64,000 nucleotides of DNA from Limnomonas spitsbergensis (lineage: Eukaryota > Chlorophyta > Chlorophyceae > Chlamydomonadales), in contig JAYJMM010000123.1 of assembly GCA_037349105.1 (NCBI GenBank), positions 5,456,001 through 5,520,000 of the forward strand, given 5' to 3'. Made by a program: the position numbers and the translations under genes. Each line of letters begins with the position of its first letter. The stretch's first letter is position 1. A model generated the notes under the pieces. It made no database searches. It saw nothing but the letters and a program-made list of their open reading frames with translations, and was not told the DNA's origin. Below are positions 31,182-47,300 of the stretch, piece after piece.

Positions 31182-32175
31182 CTGCGATGGGGGGCGGGGA
31201 GCATGATTTTGATTTGACAGATCATTGGGGCTCCATTTTGAGATCGGGGAAACAGATGCGAGCCAGTCTTTATGCTGACGCTTGCGCTTGCTTTCGATGG
31301 GGAGGGAAGTGGGAGGCAGGGAGCGTATTTGAAATTTCGAATTTCGAACTCGGATTTGTCAGTGTGGGCTGCGATCTGAGATCCGGGAACAGCTGGGAGC
31401 CAGTCCCTTAGCTGTCGCTTGCGTAGGCCAGCAATGGGGAAAGAGGGGGAAGGCAGGAAGCATATTCCAAATCAATTTTTTGATTCGTCGGATCTCTGGG
31501 GCTCCAATCTGAGATTGGGGAACAGCTGAGTGCCGGTCTTCAACTAGCCCCATCATAACGGTCTGCAGGGGCAAGGGGGGCGGTGGGAGGGTGAACAGTC
31601 GGCAGGGGCAAGGGGGGCGGTGGGAGGGTGAACAGTCGGCAGGGGCAAGGGGGGCGGTGGGATGGTGAACAGTCGGCAGGGGCAAGGGGGGCGGTGGGAG
31701 GGTGAACAGTAGGCAGGGGCAAGGGGGGCGGTGGGAGGGTGAACAGTCGGCAGGGAGCGGCACACTGCCACTTGGTTGGCGCGTGTCTGTTTGGGTTCCG
31801 GTTGCTGGTCTCTCCCCGGTTCGCTCTGCCTGGCCCCTTCGAAAAGGCTTTGGCTGGTTGCGCTAACTTTGTAGCAACAACAACTTCCAACGCACGAGCA
31901 CATGTTAAATTCAAACCCGGTTTCGAATTCGAACTCAGGTTTCAAATGTCCTCAATGGGGCAGTCTGGGGCGGGACACTACGCCCACATTTTCAAACTCG
32001 TGGCGAGCTGACGGGCAGGGTTGCATTTCAACCTTCATCCTGCTCCCCTCTTCTCCCCCCCCGCGGGCCACACGATCACCCTATGGAGCGGTGGTGAGCG
32101 CGGCCGCTATGCTCTGTAAACACATGCCAGAGCCTTAACCCAAATCCACCAGGGGGGGCCCGAATCCAGCCCGGG
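31182..32175. repeat. Left part of intron 1: echoes of exon 2 acceptor, and a 37-base array
   Basis: Tandem units of about 140 bases each begin with a copy of the exon 2 start: gcgagccagtctttatgctg near 31258, gggagccagtcccttagctg near 31394 and gagtgccggtcttcaac near 31527, against gcgagccggtgcctaagctg at 31148. Bases 31563-31752 are five 37-base units (gtgaacagtcggcaggggca plus aggggggcggtgggagg). Bases 31760-32175 look unique and no feature is evident. Confidence 0.8.
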
Positions 32176-32385
32176 GGTCGCAGCTCGACAACTACAGCGC
32201 TACCCCCAATGGCCATCAGCTGCGCCCAGCGGACTTGAATGGCCCAACCCAAACTCAACCCCAACTCAACGCAAACCCTTGGCCCAAACCCCCGACCCCA
32301 GACCCAGCCAGGGGGGAGCGCTGCCTCGCACCTGAAGCGCTGCCCCAAAGGCCTGTAGCTGTACCCAGCGGACTTGAATGGCTCA
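32176..32385. repeat. Two copies of exon 1 (61629-61705) at the left border of the satellite
   Basis: Bases 32195-32245 (ggccatcagctgcgcccagc then ggacttgaatggcc) and 32323-32382 (cctcgcacctgaagcgctgc to gacttgaatggctc) copy exon 1, 29 kb away (cctcgcacttgaagtgctgc at 61621, then cagcggacttgaatggcctc). The second keeps a GTGCGAGG-type donor on the minus strand. Between them 32234-32280 reads like an ancestral satellite unit. Confidence 0.88.
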
Positions 32386-35300
32386 ACCCCAACTCAACCC
32401 CAACTCGACACAAAACCCTTGAATGGCTCAACCCCAACGCAACCCCAACTCGACACAAAACCCTTGAATGGCTCAACCCCAACTCAACCCCAACTCGACA
32501 CAAAACCCTTGAATGGCTCAACCCCAACTCAACCCCAACTCGACACAAAACCCTTGAATGGCTCAACCCCAACTCAACCCCAACTCGACACAAAACCCTT
32601 GAATGGCTCAAACCCAACTCAACCCCAACTCGACACAAAACCCTTGAATGGCTCAACCCCAACTCAACCCCAACTCGTCACAAAACCCTTGAATGGCTCA
32701 ACCCCACTTCAACCCCAACTCGACACAAAACCCTTGAATGGCTCAAACCCAACTCAACCCCAACTCGACACAAAACCCTTGAATGGCTCAACCCCAACTC
32801 AACCCCAACTCGACACAAAGCCCTTGAATGGCTCAACCCCACTTCAACCCCAACTCGACACAAAACCCTTGAATGGCTCAACCCCACTTCAACCCCAACT
32901 CGACACAAAACCCTTGGATGGCTCAACCCCAACTCAACCCCAACTCGACACAAAACCCTTGAATGGCTCAAACCCAACTCAACCCCAACTCGACACAAAA
33001 CCCTTGAATGGCTCAACCCCAACGCAACCCCAACTCGACACAAAACCCTTGAATGGCTCAACCCCAACTCAACCCCAACTCGACACAAAACCCTTGAATG
33101 GCTCAACCCCAACGCAACCCCAACTCGACACAAAACCCTTGAATGGCTCAACCCCAACGCAACCCCAACTCGACACAAAACCCTTGAATGGCTCAACCCC
33201 AACTCAACCCCAACTCGACACAAAACCCTTGAATGGCTCAACCCCAACTCAACCCCAACTCGACACAAGACCCTTGAATGGCTCAAACCCAACTAAACCC
33301 CAACTCGACACAGAACCCTTGAATGGCTCAAACCCAACTAAACCCCAACTCGACACAAAACCCTTGAAAGGCTCAACCCCAACGCAACCCCAACTCGACA
33401 CAAAACCCTTGAATGGCTCAAACCCAACTCAACCCCAACTCGACACAAAGCCCTTGAATGGCTCAAACCCAACTCAACCCCAACTCGACACAAAACCCTT
33501 GAATGGCTCAAACCCAACTAAACCCCAACTCGACACAAAACCCTTGGATGGCTCAACCCCAACGCAACCCCAACTCGACACAAAACCATTGAATGGCTCA
33601 ACCCCAACTCAACCCCAACTCGACACAAAACCCTTGAATGGCTCAACCCCAACTCAACCCCAACTCGACACAAAACCCTTGAATGGCTCAACCCCAACTC
33701 AACCCCAACTCGACACAAAACCCTTGAATGGCTCAACCCCAACTCAACCCCAACTCGACACAAAACCCTTGAATGGCTCAACCCCAACGCAACCCCAACT
33801 CGACACAAAACCCTTGAATGGCTCAACCCCAACTCAACCCCAACTCGACACAAAACCCTTGAATGGCTCAACCCCAACTCAACCCCAACTCGACACAAAA
33901 CCCTTGAATGGCTCAACCCCAACTCAACCCCAACTCGACACAAAACCCTTGAATGGCTCAACCCCAACTCAACCCCAACTCGACACAAAACCCTTGAATG
34001 GCTCAACCCCAACTCAACCCCAACTCGACACAAAACCCTTGAATGGCTCAACCCCAACGCAACCCCAACTCGACACAAAACCCTTGGATGGCTCAACCCC
34101 AACTCAACCCCAACTCGACACAAAACCCTTGAATGGCTCAACCCCAACTCAACCCCAACTCGACACAAAACCCTTGAATGGCTCAACCCCAACTCAACCC
34201 CAACTCGACACAAAACCCTTGAATGGCTCAAACCCAACTCAACCCCAACTCGACACAAAACCCTTGAATGGCTCAAACCCAACTCAACCCCAACTCGACA
34301 CAAACCCTTGGATGGCTCAACCCCAACGCAACCCCAACTCGACACAAAACCCTTGAATGGCTCAACCCCAACTAAACCCCAACTCGACACAAAACCCTGG
34401 AAGGGCTCAACCCCAACTCAACCCCAACTCGACACAAAACCCTTGAATGGCTCAATCCCAACTCAACCCCAACTCGACACAAGACCCTTGAATGGATCAA
34501 CCCCAACTCAACCCCAACTCGACACAAAACCCTTGGATGGCTCAACCCCAACTCAACCCCAACTCGACACAAAACCCTTGAATGGCTCAACCCCAACTCA
34601 ACCCCAACTCGACACAAAACCCTTGAATGGCTCAACCCCAACTCAACCCCAACTCGACACAAAACCCTTGAATGGCTCAACCCCACTTCAACCCCAACTC
34701 GACACAAAACCCTTGAATGGCTCAAACCCAATTCAACCCCAACTCGACACAAAACCCTTGAATGGCTCAACCCCAACTCAACCCCAACTCGACACAAAGC
34801 CCTTGAATGGCTCAACCCCACTTCAACCCCAACTCGACACAAAACCCTTGAATGGCTCAACCCCAACTCAACCCCAACTCGACACAAAACCCTTGGATGG
34901 CTCAACCCCAACGCAACCCCAACTCGACACAAAACCCTTGAATGGCTCAAACCCAACTCAACCCCAACTCGACACAAAACCCTTGAATGGCTCAACCCCA
35001 ACGCAACCCCAACTCGACACAAAACCCTTGAATGGCTCAACCCCAACTCGACACAAAACCCTTGAATGGCTCAACCCCAACGCAACCCCAACTCGACACA
35101 AAACCCTTGAATGGCTCAACCCCAACGCAACCCCAACTCGACACAAAACCCTTGAATGGCTCAACCCCAACTAAACCCCAACTCGACACAAAACCCTGGA
35201 AGGGCTCAACCCCAACTCAACCCCAACTCGACACAAAACCCTTGAATGGCTCAATCCCAACTCAACCCCAACTCGACACAAGACCCTTGAATGGCTCAAC

Positions 35301-38300
35301 CCCAACGCAACCCCAACTCGACACAAAACCCTTGAATGGCTCAAACCCAACTCAACCCCAACTCGACACAAAACCCTTGAATGGCTCAAACCCAACGCAA
35401 CCCCAACTCGACACAAAACCCTTGAATGGCTCAACCCCAACGCAACCCCAACTCGACACAAAACCCTTGAATGGCTCAAACCCAACTAAACCCCAACTCG
35501 ACACAAAACCCTGGAAGGGCTCAACCCCAACTCAACCCCAACTCGACACAAAACCCTTGAATGGCTCAATCCCAACTCAACCCCAACTCGACACAAGACC
35601 CTTGAATGGCTCAACCCCAACTCAACCCCAACTCGACACAAAACCCTTGAATGGCTCAACCCCAACGCAACCCCAACTCGACACAAAACCCTTGAATGGC
35701 TCAACACCAACTCAACCCCAACTCGACACAAAAACCTTGAATGGCTCAAACCCAACTCAACCCCAACTCGACACAAAACCCTTGAATGGCTCAACCCCAA
35801 CGCAACCCCAACTCGACACAAAACCCTTGAATGGCTCAAACCCAACTCAACCCCAACTCGACACAAAACCCTTGAATGGCTCAACCCCAACTCAACCCCA
35901 ACTCGACACAAAACCCTTGAATGGCTCAACCCCAACTCAACCCCAACTCGACACAAAACCCTTGAATGGCTCAACCCCAACTCAACCCCAACTCGACACA
36001 AAACCCTTGAATGGCTCAACCCCAACTCAACCCCAACTCGACACAAAACCCTTGAATGGCTCAACCCCAACGCAACCCCAACTCGACACAAAACCCTTGG
36101 ATGGCTCAACCCCAACTCAACCCCAACTCGACACAAAACCCTTGAATGGCTCAACCCCAACTCAACCCCAACTCGACACAAAACCCTTGAATGGCTCAAC
36201 CCCAACTCAACCCCAACTCGACACAAAACCCTTGAATGGCTCAAACCCAACTCAACCCCAACTCGACACAAAACCCTTGAATGGCTCAAACCCAACTCAA
36301 CCCCAACTCGACACAAACCCTTGGATGGCTCAACCCCAACGCAACCCCAACTCGACACAAAACCCTTGAATGGCTCAAACCCAACTAAACCCCAACTCGA
36401 CACAAAACCCTGGAAGGGCTCAACCCCAACTCAACCCCAACTCGACACAAAACCCTTGAATGGCTCAATCCCAACTCAACCCCAACTCGACACAAGACCC
36501 TTGAATGGCTCAACCCCAACTCAACCCCAACTCGACACAAAACCCTTGGATGGCTCAACCCCAACTCAACCCCAACTCGACACAAAATCCTTGAATGGCT
36601 CAACCCCAACTCAACCCCAACTCGACACAAAACCCTTGAATGGCTCAACCCCAACTCAACCCCAACTCGACACAAAACCCTTGAATGGCTCAACCCCACT
36701 TCAACCCCAACTCGACACAAAACCCTTGAATGGCTCAAACCCAATTCAACCCCAACTCGACACAAAACCCTTGAATGGCTCAACCCCAACTCAACCCCAA
36801 CTCGACACAAAGCCCTTGAATGGCTCAACCCCACTTCAACCCCAACTCGACACAAAACCCTTGAATGGCTCAACCCCAACTCAACCCCAACTCGACACAA
36901 AACCCTTGGATGGCTCAACCCCAACGCAACCCCAACTCGACACAAAACCCTTGAATGGCTCAAACCCAACTCAACCCCAACTCGACACAAAACCCTTGAA
37001 TGGCTCAACCCCAACGCAACCCCAACTCGACACAAAACCCTTGAATGGCTCAACCCCAACTCAACCCCAACTCGACACAAAACCCTTGAATGGCTCAACC
37101 CCAACGCAACCCCAACTCGACACAAAACCCTTGAATGGCTCAACCCCAACGCAACCCCAACTCGACACAAAACCCTTGAATGGCTCAACCCCAACTAAAC
37201 CCCAACTCGACACAAAACCCTGGAAGGGCTCAACCCCAACTCAACCCCAACTCGACACAAAACCCTTGAATGGCTCAATCCCAACTCAACCCCAACTCGA
37301 CACAAGACCCTTGAATGGCTCAACCCCAACGCAACCCCAACTCGACACAAAACCCTTGAATGGCTCAAACCCAACTCAACCCCAACTCGACACAAAACCC
37401 TTGAATGGCTCAACCCCAACGCAACCCCAACTCGACACAAAACCCTTGAATGGCTCAACCCCAACTCAACCCCAACTCGACACAAAACCCTTGAATGGCT
37501 CAAACCCAACGCAACCCCAACTCGACACAAAGCCCTTGAATGGCTCAAACCCAACGCAACCCCAACTCGACACAAAACCCTTGAATGGCTCAACCCCAAC
37601 TAAACCCCAACTCGACACAAAACCCTGGAAGGGCTCAACCCCAACTCAACCCCAACTCGACACAAAACCCTTGAATGGCTCAATCCCAACTCAACCCCAA
37701 CTCGACACAAGACCCTTGAATGGCTCAACCCCAACTCAACCCCAACTCGACACAAAACCCTTGAATGGCTCAACCCCAACGCAACCCCAACTCGACACAA
37801 AACCCTTGAATGGCTCAACCCCAACTCAACCCCAACTCGACACAAAAACCTTGAATGGCTCAAACCCAACTCAACCCCAACTCGACACAAAACCCTTGAA
37901 TGGCTCAAACCCAACTCAACCCCAACTCGACACAAACCCTTGGATGGCTCAACCCCAACGCAACCCCAACTCGACACAAAACCCTTGAATGGCTCAAACC
38001 CAACTAAACCCCAACTCGACACAAAACCCTGGAAGGGCTCAACCCCAACTCAACCCCAACTCGACACAAAACCCTTGAATGGCTCAATCCCAACTCAACC
38101 CCAACTCGACACAAGACCCTTGAATGGCTCAACCCCAACTCAACCCCAACTCGACACAAAACCCTTGAATGGCTCAACCCCAACTCAACCCCAACTCGAC
38201 ACAAAACCCTTGAATGGCTCAACCCCAACTCAACCCCAACTCGACACAAAACCCTTGAATGGCTCAAACCCAACTCAACCCCAACTCGACACAAAACCCT

Positions 38301-41300
38301 TGAATGGCTCAACCCCACTTCAACCCCAACTTGTCACAAAACCCTTGAATGGCTCAACCCCACTTCAACCCCAACTCGACACAAAACCCTTGAATGGCTC
38401 AAACCCAATTCAACCCCAACTCGACACAAAACCCTTGAATGGCTCAACCCCAACTCAACCCCAACTCGACACAAAACCCTTGAATGGCTCAAACCCAACT
38501 CAACCCCAACTCGACACAAAACCCTTGAATGGCTCAAACCCAACTAAACCCCAACTCGACACAAAACCCTTGGATGGCTCAACCCCAATGCAACCCCAAC
38601 TCGACACAAAACCATTGAATGGCTCAACCCCAACTCAACCCCAACTCGACACAAAACCCTTGAATGGCTCAACCCCACTTCAACCCCAACTCGACACAAA
38701 ACCCTTGAATGGCTCAACCCCAACTCAACCCCAACTCGACACAAAACCCTTGAATGGCTCAACCCCAACTCAACCCCAACTCGACACAAAACCCTTGAAT
38801 GGCTCAACCCCAACGCAACCCCAACTCGACACAAAACCCTTGAATGGCTCAACCCCAACTCAACCCCAACTTGACACAAAACCCTTGAATGGCTCAACCC
38901 CAACTCAACCCCAACTCGACACAAAACCCTTGAATGGCTCAACCCCAACTCAACCCCAACTCGACACAAAACCCTTGAATGGCTCAACCCCAACTCAACC
39001 CCAACTCGACACAAAACCCTTGAATGGCTCAACCCCAACTCAACCCCAACTCGACACAAAACCCTTGAATGGCTCAACCCCAACGCAACCCCAACTCGAC
39101 ACAAAACCCTTGAATGGCTCAAACCCAACTCAACCCCAACTCGACACAAAGCCCTTGAATGGCTCAAACCCAACTCAACCCCAACTCGACACAAAACCCT
39201 TGAATGGCTCAAACCCAACTAAACCCCAACTCGACACAAAACCCTTGGATGGCTCAACCCCAACGCAACCCCAACTCGACACAAAACCCTTGAATGGCTC
39301 AACCCCACTTCAACCCCAACTTGTCACAAAACCCTTGAATGGCTCAACCCCACTTCAACCCCAACTCGACACAAAACCCTTGAATGGCTCAAACCCAATT
39401 CAACCCCAACTCGACACAAAACCCTTGAATGGCTCAACCCCAACTCAACCCCAACTCGACACAAAGCCCTTGAATGGCTCAAACCCAACTCAACCCCAAC
39501 TCGACACAAAACCCTTGAATGGCTCAAACCCAACTAAACCCCAACTCGACACAAAACCCTTGGATGGCTCAACCCCAATGCAACCCCAACTCGACACAAA
39601 ACCATTGAATGGCTCAACCCCAACTCAACCCCAACTCGACACAAAACCCTTGAATGGCTCAACCCCACTTCAACCCCAACTCGACACAAAACCCTTGAAT
39701 GGCTCAACCCCAACTCAACCCCAACTCGACACAAAACCCTTGAATGGCTCAACCCCAACTCAACCCCAACTCGACACAAAACCCTTGAATGGCTCAACCC
39801 CAACGCAACCCCAACTCGACACAAAACCCTTGAATGGCTCAACCCCAACTCAACCCCAACTCGACACAAAACCCTTGAATGGCTCAACCCCAACTCAACC
39901 CCAACTCGACACAAAACCCTTGAATGGCTCAACCCCAACTCAACCCCAACTCGACACAAAACCCTTGAATGGCTCAACCCCAACTCAACCCCAACTCGAC
40001 ACAAAACCCTTGAATGGCTCAACCCCAACTCAACCCCAACTCGACACAAAACCCTTGAATGGCTCAACCCCAACGCAACCCCAACTCGACACAAAACCCT
40101 TGAATGGCTCAAACCCAACTCAACCCCAACTCGACACAAAGCCCTTGAATGGCTCAAACCCAACTCAACCCCAACTCGACACAAAACCCTTGAATGGCTC
40201 AAACCCAACTAAACCCCAACTCGACACAAAACCCTTGGATGGCTCAACCCCAACGCAACCCCAACTCGACACAAAACCATTGAATGGCTCAACCCCAACT
40301 CAACCCCAACTCGACACAAAACCCTTGAATGGCTCAACCCCAACTCAACCCCAACTCGACACAAAACCCTTGAATGGCTCAACCCCAACTCAACCCCAAC
40401 TCGACACAAAACCCTTGAATGGCTCAACCCCAACTCAACCCCAACTCGACACAAAACCCTTGAATGGCTCAACCCCAACGCAACCCCAACTCGACACAAA
40501 ACCCTTGAATGGCTCAACCCCAACTCAACCCCAACTCGACACAAAACCCTTGAATGGCTCAACCCCAACTCAACCCCAACTCGACACAAAACCCTTGAAT
40601 GGCTCAACCCCAACTCAACCCCAACTCGACACAAAACCCTTGAATGGCTCAACCCCAACTCAACCCCAACTCGACACAAAACCCTTGAATGGCTCAACCC
40701 CAACTCAACCCCAACTCGACACAAAACCCTTGAATGGCTCAACCCCAACGCAACCCCAACTCGACACAAAACCCTTGGATGGCTCAACCCCAACTCAACC
40801 CCAACTCGACACAAAACCCTTGAATGGCTCAACCCCAACTCAACCCCAACTCGACACAAAACCCTTGAATGGCTCAACCCCAACTCAACCCCAACTCGAC
40901 ACAAAACCCTTGAATGGCTCAACCCCAACGCAACCCCAACTCGACACAAAACCCTTGAATGGCTCAACACCAACTCAACCCCAACTCGACACAAAAACCT
41001 TGAATGGCTCAAACCCAACTCAACCCCAACTCGACACAAAACCCTTGAATGGCTCAACCCCAACTCAACCCCAACTCGACACAAAACCCTTGAATGGCTC
41101 AACCCCAACTCAACCCCAACTCGACACAAAACCCTTGAATGGCTCAACCCCAACGCAACCCCAACTCGACACAAAACCCTTGAATGGCTCAACCCCAACT
41201 CAACCCCAACTCGACACAAAACCCTTGAATGGCTCAACCCCAACTCAACCCCAACTCGACACAAAACCCTTGAATGGCTCAACCCCAACTCAACCCCAAC

Positions 41301-44300
41301 TCGACACAAAACCCTTGAATGGCTCAACCCCAACTCAACCCCAACTCGACACAAAACCCTTGAATGGCTCAACCCCAACTCAACCCCAACTCGACACAAA
41401 ACCCTTGAATGGCTCAACCCCAACGCAACCCCAACTCGACACAAAACCCTTGGATGGCTCAACCCCAACTCAACCCCAACTCGACACAAAACCCTTGAAT
41501 GGCTCAACCCCAACTCAACCCCAACTCGACACAAAACCCTTGAATGGCTCAACCCCAACTCAACCCCAACTCGACACAAAACCCTTGAATGGCTCAACCC
41601 CAACGCAACCCCAACTCGACACAAAACCCTTGAATGGCTCAACACCAACTCAACCCCAACTCGACACAAAAACCTTGAATGGCTCAAACCCAACTCAACC
41701 CCAACTCGACACAAAACCCTTGAATGGCTCAACCCCAACTCAACCCCAACTCGACACAAAACCCTTGAATGGCTCAACCCCAACTCAACCCCAACTCGAC
41801 ACAAAACCCTTGAATGGCTCAACCCCAACTCAACCCCAACTCGACACAAAACCCTTGAATGGCTCAACCCCAACTCAACCCCAACTCGACACAAAACCCT
41901 TGAATGGCTCAACCCCAACGCAACCCCAACTCGACACAAAACCCTTGAATGGCTCAACCCCAACTCAACCCCAACTCGACACAAAACCCTTGAATGGCTC
42001 AAACCCAACTCAACCCCAACTCGACACAAAACCCTTGAATGGCTCAACCCCAACTCAACCCCAACTCGACACAAAACCCTTGAATGGCTCAACCCCAACT
42101 CAACCCCAACTCGACACAAAACCCTTGAATGGCTCAACCCCAACTCAACCCCAACTCGACACAAAACCCTTGAATGGCTCAACCCCAACGCAACCCCAAC
42201 TCGACACAAAACCCTTGAATGGCTCAACCCCAACTCAACCCCAACTCGACACAAAACCCTTGAATGGCTCAACCCCAACTCAACCCCAACTCGACACAAA
42301 ACCCTTGAATGGCTCAACCCCAACTCAACCCCAACTCGACACAAAACCCTTGAATGGCTCAACCCCAACTCAACCCCAACTCGACACAAAACCCTTGAAT
42401 GGCTCAACCCCAACTCAACCCCAACTCGACACAAAACCCTTGAATGGCTCAACCCCAACTCAACCCCAACTCGACACAAAACCCTTGAATGGCTCAACCC
42501 CAACGCAACCCCAACTCGACACAAAACCCTTGAATGGCTCAAACCCAACTCAACCCCAACTCGACACAAAGCCCTTGAATGGCTCAAACCCAACTCAACC
42601 CCAACTCGACACAAAACCCATGAATGGCTCAAACCCAACTAAACCCCAACTCGACACAAAACCCTTGGATGGCTCAACCCCAACGCAACCCCAACTCGAC
42701 ACAAAACCCTTGAATGGCTCAACCCCACTTCAACCCCAACTTGTCACAAAACCCTTGAATGGCTCAACCCCACTTCAACCCCAACTCGACACAAAACCCT
42801 TGAATGGCTCAAACCCAATTCAACCCCAACTCGACACAAAACCCTTGAATGGCTCAACCCCAACTCAACCCCAACTCGACACAAAGCCCTTGAATGGCTC
42901 AAACCCAACTCAACCCCAACTCGACACAAAACCCTTGAATGGCTCAAACCCAACTAAACCCCAACTCGACACAAAACCCTTGGATGGCTCAACCCCAATG
43001 CAACCCCAACTCGACACAAAACCATTGAATGGCTCAACCCCAACTCAACCCCAACTCGACACAAAACCCTTGAATGGCTCAACCCCACTTCAACCCCAAC
43101 TCGACACAAAACCCTTGAATGGCTCAACCCCAACTCAACCCCAACTCGACACAAAACCCTTGAATGGCTCAACCCCAACTCAACCCCAACTCGACACAAA
43201 ACCCTTGAATGGCTCAACCCCAACGCAACCCCAACTCGACACAAAACCCTTGAATGGCTCAACCCCAACTCAACCCCAACTCGACACAAAACCCTTGAAT
43301 GGCTCAACCCCAACTCAACCCCAACTCGACACAAAACCCTTGAATGGCTCAACCCCAACTCAACCCCAACTCGACACAAAACCCTTGAATGGCTCAACCC
43401 CAACTCAACCCCAACTCGACACAAAACCCTTGAATGGCTCAACCCCAACTCAACCCCAACTCGACACAAAACCCTTGAATGGCTCAACCCCAACGCAACC
43501 CCAACTCGACACAAAACCCTTGAATGGCTCAAACCCAACTCAACCCCAACTCGACACAAAAACCTTGAATGGCTCAAACCCAACTCAACCCCAACTCGAC
43601 ACAAAACCCTTGAATGGCTCAAACCCAACTAAACCCCAACTCGACACAAAACCCTTGGATGGCTCAACCCCAACGCAACCCCAACTCGACACAAAACCAT
43701 TGAATGGCTCAACCCCAACTCAACCCCAACTCGACACAAAACCCTTGAATGGCTCAACCCCAACTCAACCCCAACTCGACACAAAACCCTTGAATGGCTC
43801 AACCCCAACTCAACCCCAACTCGACACAAAACCCTTGAATGGCTCAACCCCAACTCAACCCCAACTCGACACAAAACCCTTGAATGGCTCAACCCCAACG
43901 CAACCCCAACTCGACACAAAACCCTTGAATGGCTCAACCCCAACTCAACCCCAACTCGACACAAAACCCTTGAATGGCTCAACCCCAACTCAACCCCAAC
44001 TCGACACAAAACCCTTGAATGGCTCAACCCCAACTCAACCCCAACTCGACACAAAACCCTTGAATGGCTCAACCCCAACTCAACCCCAACTCGACACAAA
44101 ACCCTTGAATGGCTCAACCCCAACTCAACCCCAACTCGACACAAAACCCTTGAATGGCTCAACCCCAACGCAACCCCAACTCGACACAAAACCCTTGGAT
44201 GGCTCAACCCCAACTCAACCCCAACTCGACACAAAACCCTTGAATGGCTCAACCCCAACTCAACCCCAACTCGACACAAAACCCTTGAATGGCTCAACCC

Positions 44301-47300
44301 CAACTCAACCCCAACTCGACACAAAACCCTTGAATGGCTCAACCCCAACGCAACCCCAACTCGACACAAAACCCTTGAATGGCTCAACACCAACTCAACC
44401 CCAACTCGACACAAAAACCTTGAATGGCTCAAACCCAACTCAACCCCAACTCGACACAAAACCCTTGAATGGCTCAACCCCAACGCAACCCCAACTCGAC
44501 ACAAAACCCTTGAATGGCTCAACCCCAACTCAACCCCAACTCGACACAAAACCCTTGAATGGCTCAACCCCAACTCAACCCCAACTCGACACAAAACCCT
44601 TGAATGGCTCAACCCCAACTCAACCCCAACTCGACACAAAACCCTTGAATGGCTCAACCCCAACTCAACCCCAACTCGACACAAAACCCTTGAATGGCTC
44701 AACCCCAACTCAACCCCAACTCGACACAAAACCCTTGAATGGCTCAACCCCAACTCAACCCCAACTCGACACAAAACCCTTGAATGGCTCAACCCCACTT
44801 CAACCCCAACTCGACACAAAACCCTTGAATGGCTCAAACCCAATTCAACCCCAACTCGACACAAAACCCTTGAATGGCTCAACCCCAACTCAACCCCAAC
44901 TCGACACAAAGCCCTTGAATGGCTCAACCCCACTTCAACCCCAACTCGACACAAAACCCTTGAATGGCTCAACCCCAACTCAACCCCAACTCGACACAAA
45001 ACCCTTGGATGGCTCAACCCCAACGCAACCCCAACTCGACACAAAACCCTTGAATGGCTCAAACCCAACTCAACCCCAACTCGACACAAAACCCTTGAAT
45101 GGCTCAACCCCAACGCAACCCCAACTCGACACAAAACCCTTGAATGGCTCAACCCCAACTCGACACAAAACCCTTGAATGGCTCAACCCCAACGCAACCC
45201 CAACTCGACACAAAACCCTTGAATGGCTCAACCCCAACGCAACCCCAACTCGACACAAAACCCTTGAATGGCTCAACCCCAACTAAACCCCAACTCGACA
45301 CAAAACCCTGGAAGGGCTCAACCCCAACTCAACCCCAACTCGACACAAAACCCTTGAATGGCTCAATCCCAACTCAACCCCAACTCGACACAAGACCCTT
45401 GAATGGCTCAACCCCAACGCAACCCCAACTCGACACAAAATCCTTGAATGGCTCAAACCCAACTCAACCCCAACTCGACACAAAACCCTTGAATGGCTCA
45501 AACCCAACGCAACCCCAACTCGACACAAAACCCTTGAATGGCTCAACCCCAACGCAACCCCAACTCGACACAAAACCCTTGAATGGCTCAAACCCAACTA
45601 AACCCCAACTCGACACAAAACCCTGGAAGGGCTCAACCCCAACTCAACCCCAACTCGACACAAAACCCTTGAATGGCTCAATCCCAACTCAACCCCAACT
45701 CGACACAAGACCCTTGAATGGCTCAACCCCAACTCAACCCCAACTCGACACAAAACCCTTGAATGGCTCAACCCCAACGCAACCCCAACTCGACACAAAA
45801 CCCTTGAATGGCTCAACACCAACTCAACCCCAACTCGACACAAAAACCTTGAATGGCTCAAACCCAACTCAACCCCAACTCGACACAAAACCCTTGAATG
45901 GCTCAACCCCAACGCAACCCCAACTCGACACAAAACCCTTGAATGGCTCAAACCCAACTCAACCCCAACTCGACACAAAACCCTTGAATGGCTCAACCCC
46001 AACTCAACCCCAACTCGACACAAAACCCTTGAATGGCTCAACCCCAACTCAACCCCAACTCGACACAAAACCCTTGAATGGCTCAACCCCAACTCAACCC
46101 CAACTCGACACAAAACCCTTGAATGGCTCAACCCCAACTCAACCCCAACTCGACACAAAACCCTTGAATGGCTCAACCCCAACGCAACCCCAACTCGACA
46201 CAAAACCCTTGGATGGCTCAACCCCAACTCAACCCCAACTCGACACAAAACCCTTGAATGGCTCAACCCCAACTCAACCCCAACTCGACACAAAACCCTT
46301 GAATGGCTCAACCCCAACTCAACCCCAACTCGACACAAAACCCTTGAATGGCTCAAACCCAACTCAACCCCAACTCGACACAAAACCCTTGAATGGCTCA
46401 AACCCAACTCAACCCCAACTCGACACAAACCCTTGGATGGCTCAACCCCAACGCAACCCCAACTCGACACAAAACCCTTGAATGGCTCAAACCCAACTAA
46501 ACCCCAACTCGACACAAAACCCTGGAAGGGCTCAACCCCAACTCAACCCCAACTCGACACAAAACCCTTGAATGGCTCAATCCCAACTCAACCCCAACTC
46601 GACACAAGACCCTTGAATGGCTCAACCCCAACTCAACCCCAACTCGACACAAAACCCTTGGATGGCTCAACCCCAACTCAACCCCAACTCGACACAAAAC
46701 CCTTGAATGGCTCAACCCCAACTCAACCCCAACTCGACACAAAACCCTTGAATGGCTCAACCCCAACTCAACCCCAACTCGACACAAAACCCTTGAATGG
46801 CTCAACCCCACTTCAACCCCAACTCGACACAAAACCCTTGAATGGCTCAAACCCAATTCAACCCCAACTCGACAAAAAACCCTTGAATGGCTCAACCCCA
46901 ACTCAACCCCAACTCGACACAAAGCCCTTGAATGGCTCAACCCCACTTCAACCCCAACTCGACACAAAACCCTTGAATGGCTCAACCCCACTTCAACCCC
47001 AACTCGACACAAAACCCTTGGATGGCTCAACCCCAACGCAACCCCAACTCGACACAAAACCCTTGAATGGCTCAAACCCAACTCAACCCCAACTCGACAC
47101 AAAACCCTTGAATGGCTCAACCCCAACGCAACCCCAACTCGACACAAAACCCTTGAATGGCTCAACCCCAACTCAACCCCAACTCGACACAAAACCCTTG
47201 AATGGCTCAACCCCAACGCAACCCCAACTCGACACAAAACCCTTGAATGGCTCAACCCCAACGCAACCCCAACTCGACACAAAACCCTTGAATGGCTCAA

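Noticed and set aside
37940..45286. 2,448-codon open frame of 15-residue KPLNGSTPTQPQLDT-like repeats, and others of the same kind on both strands
   Set aside because: Consequence of a 45-base satellite with no stop codon. The frame is interrupted by 44- and 30-base units, the antisense strand is equally open, and the array lies inside an intron.
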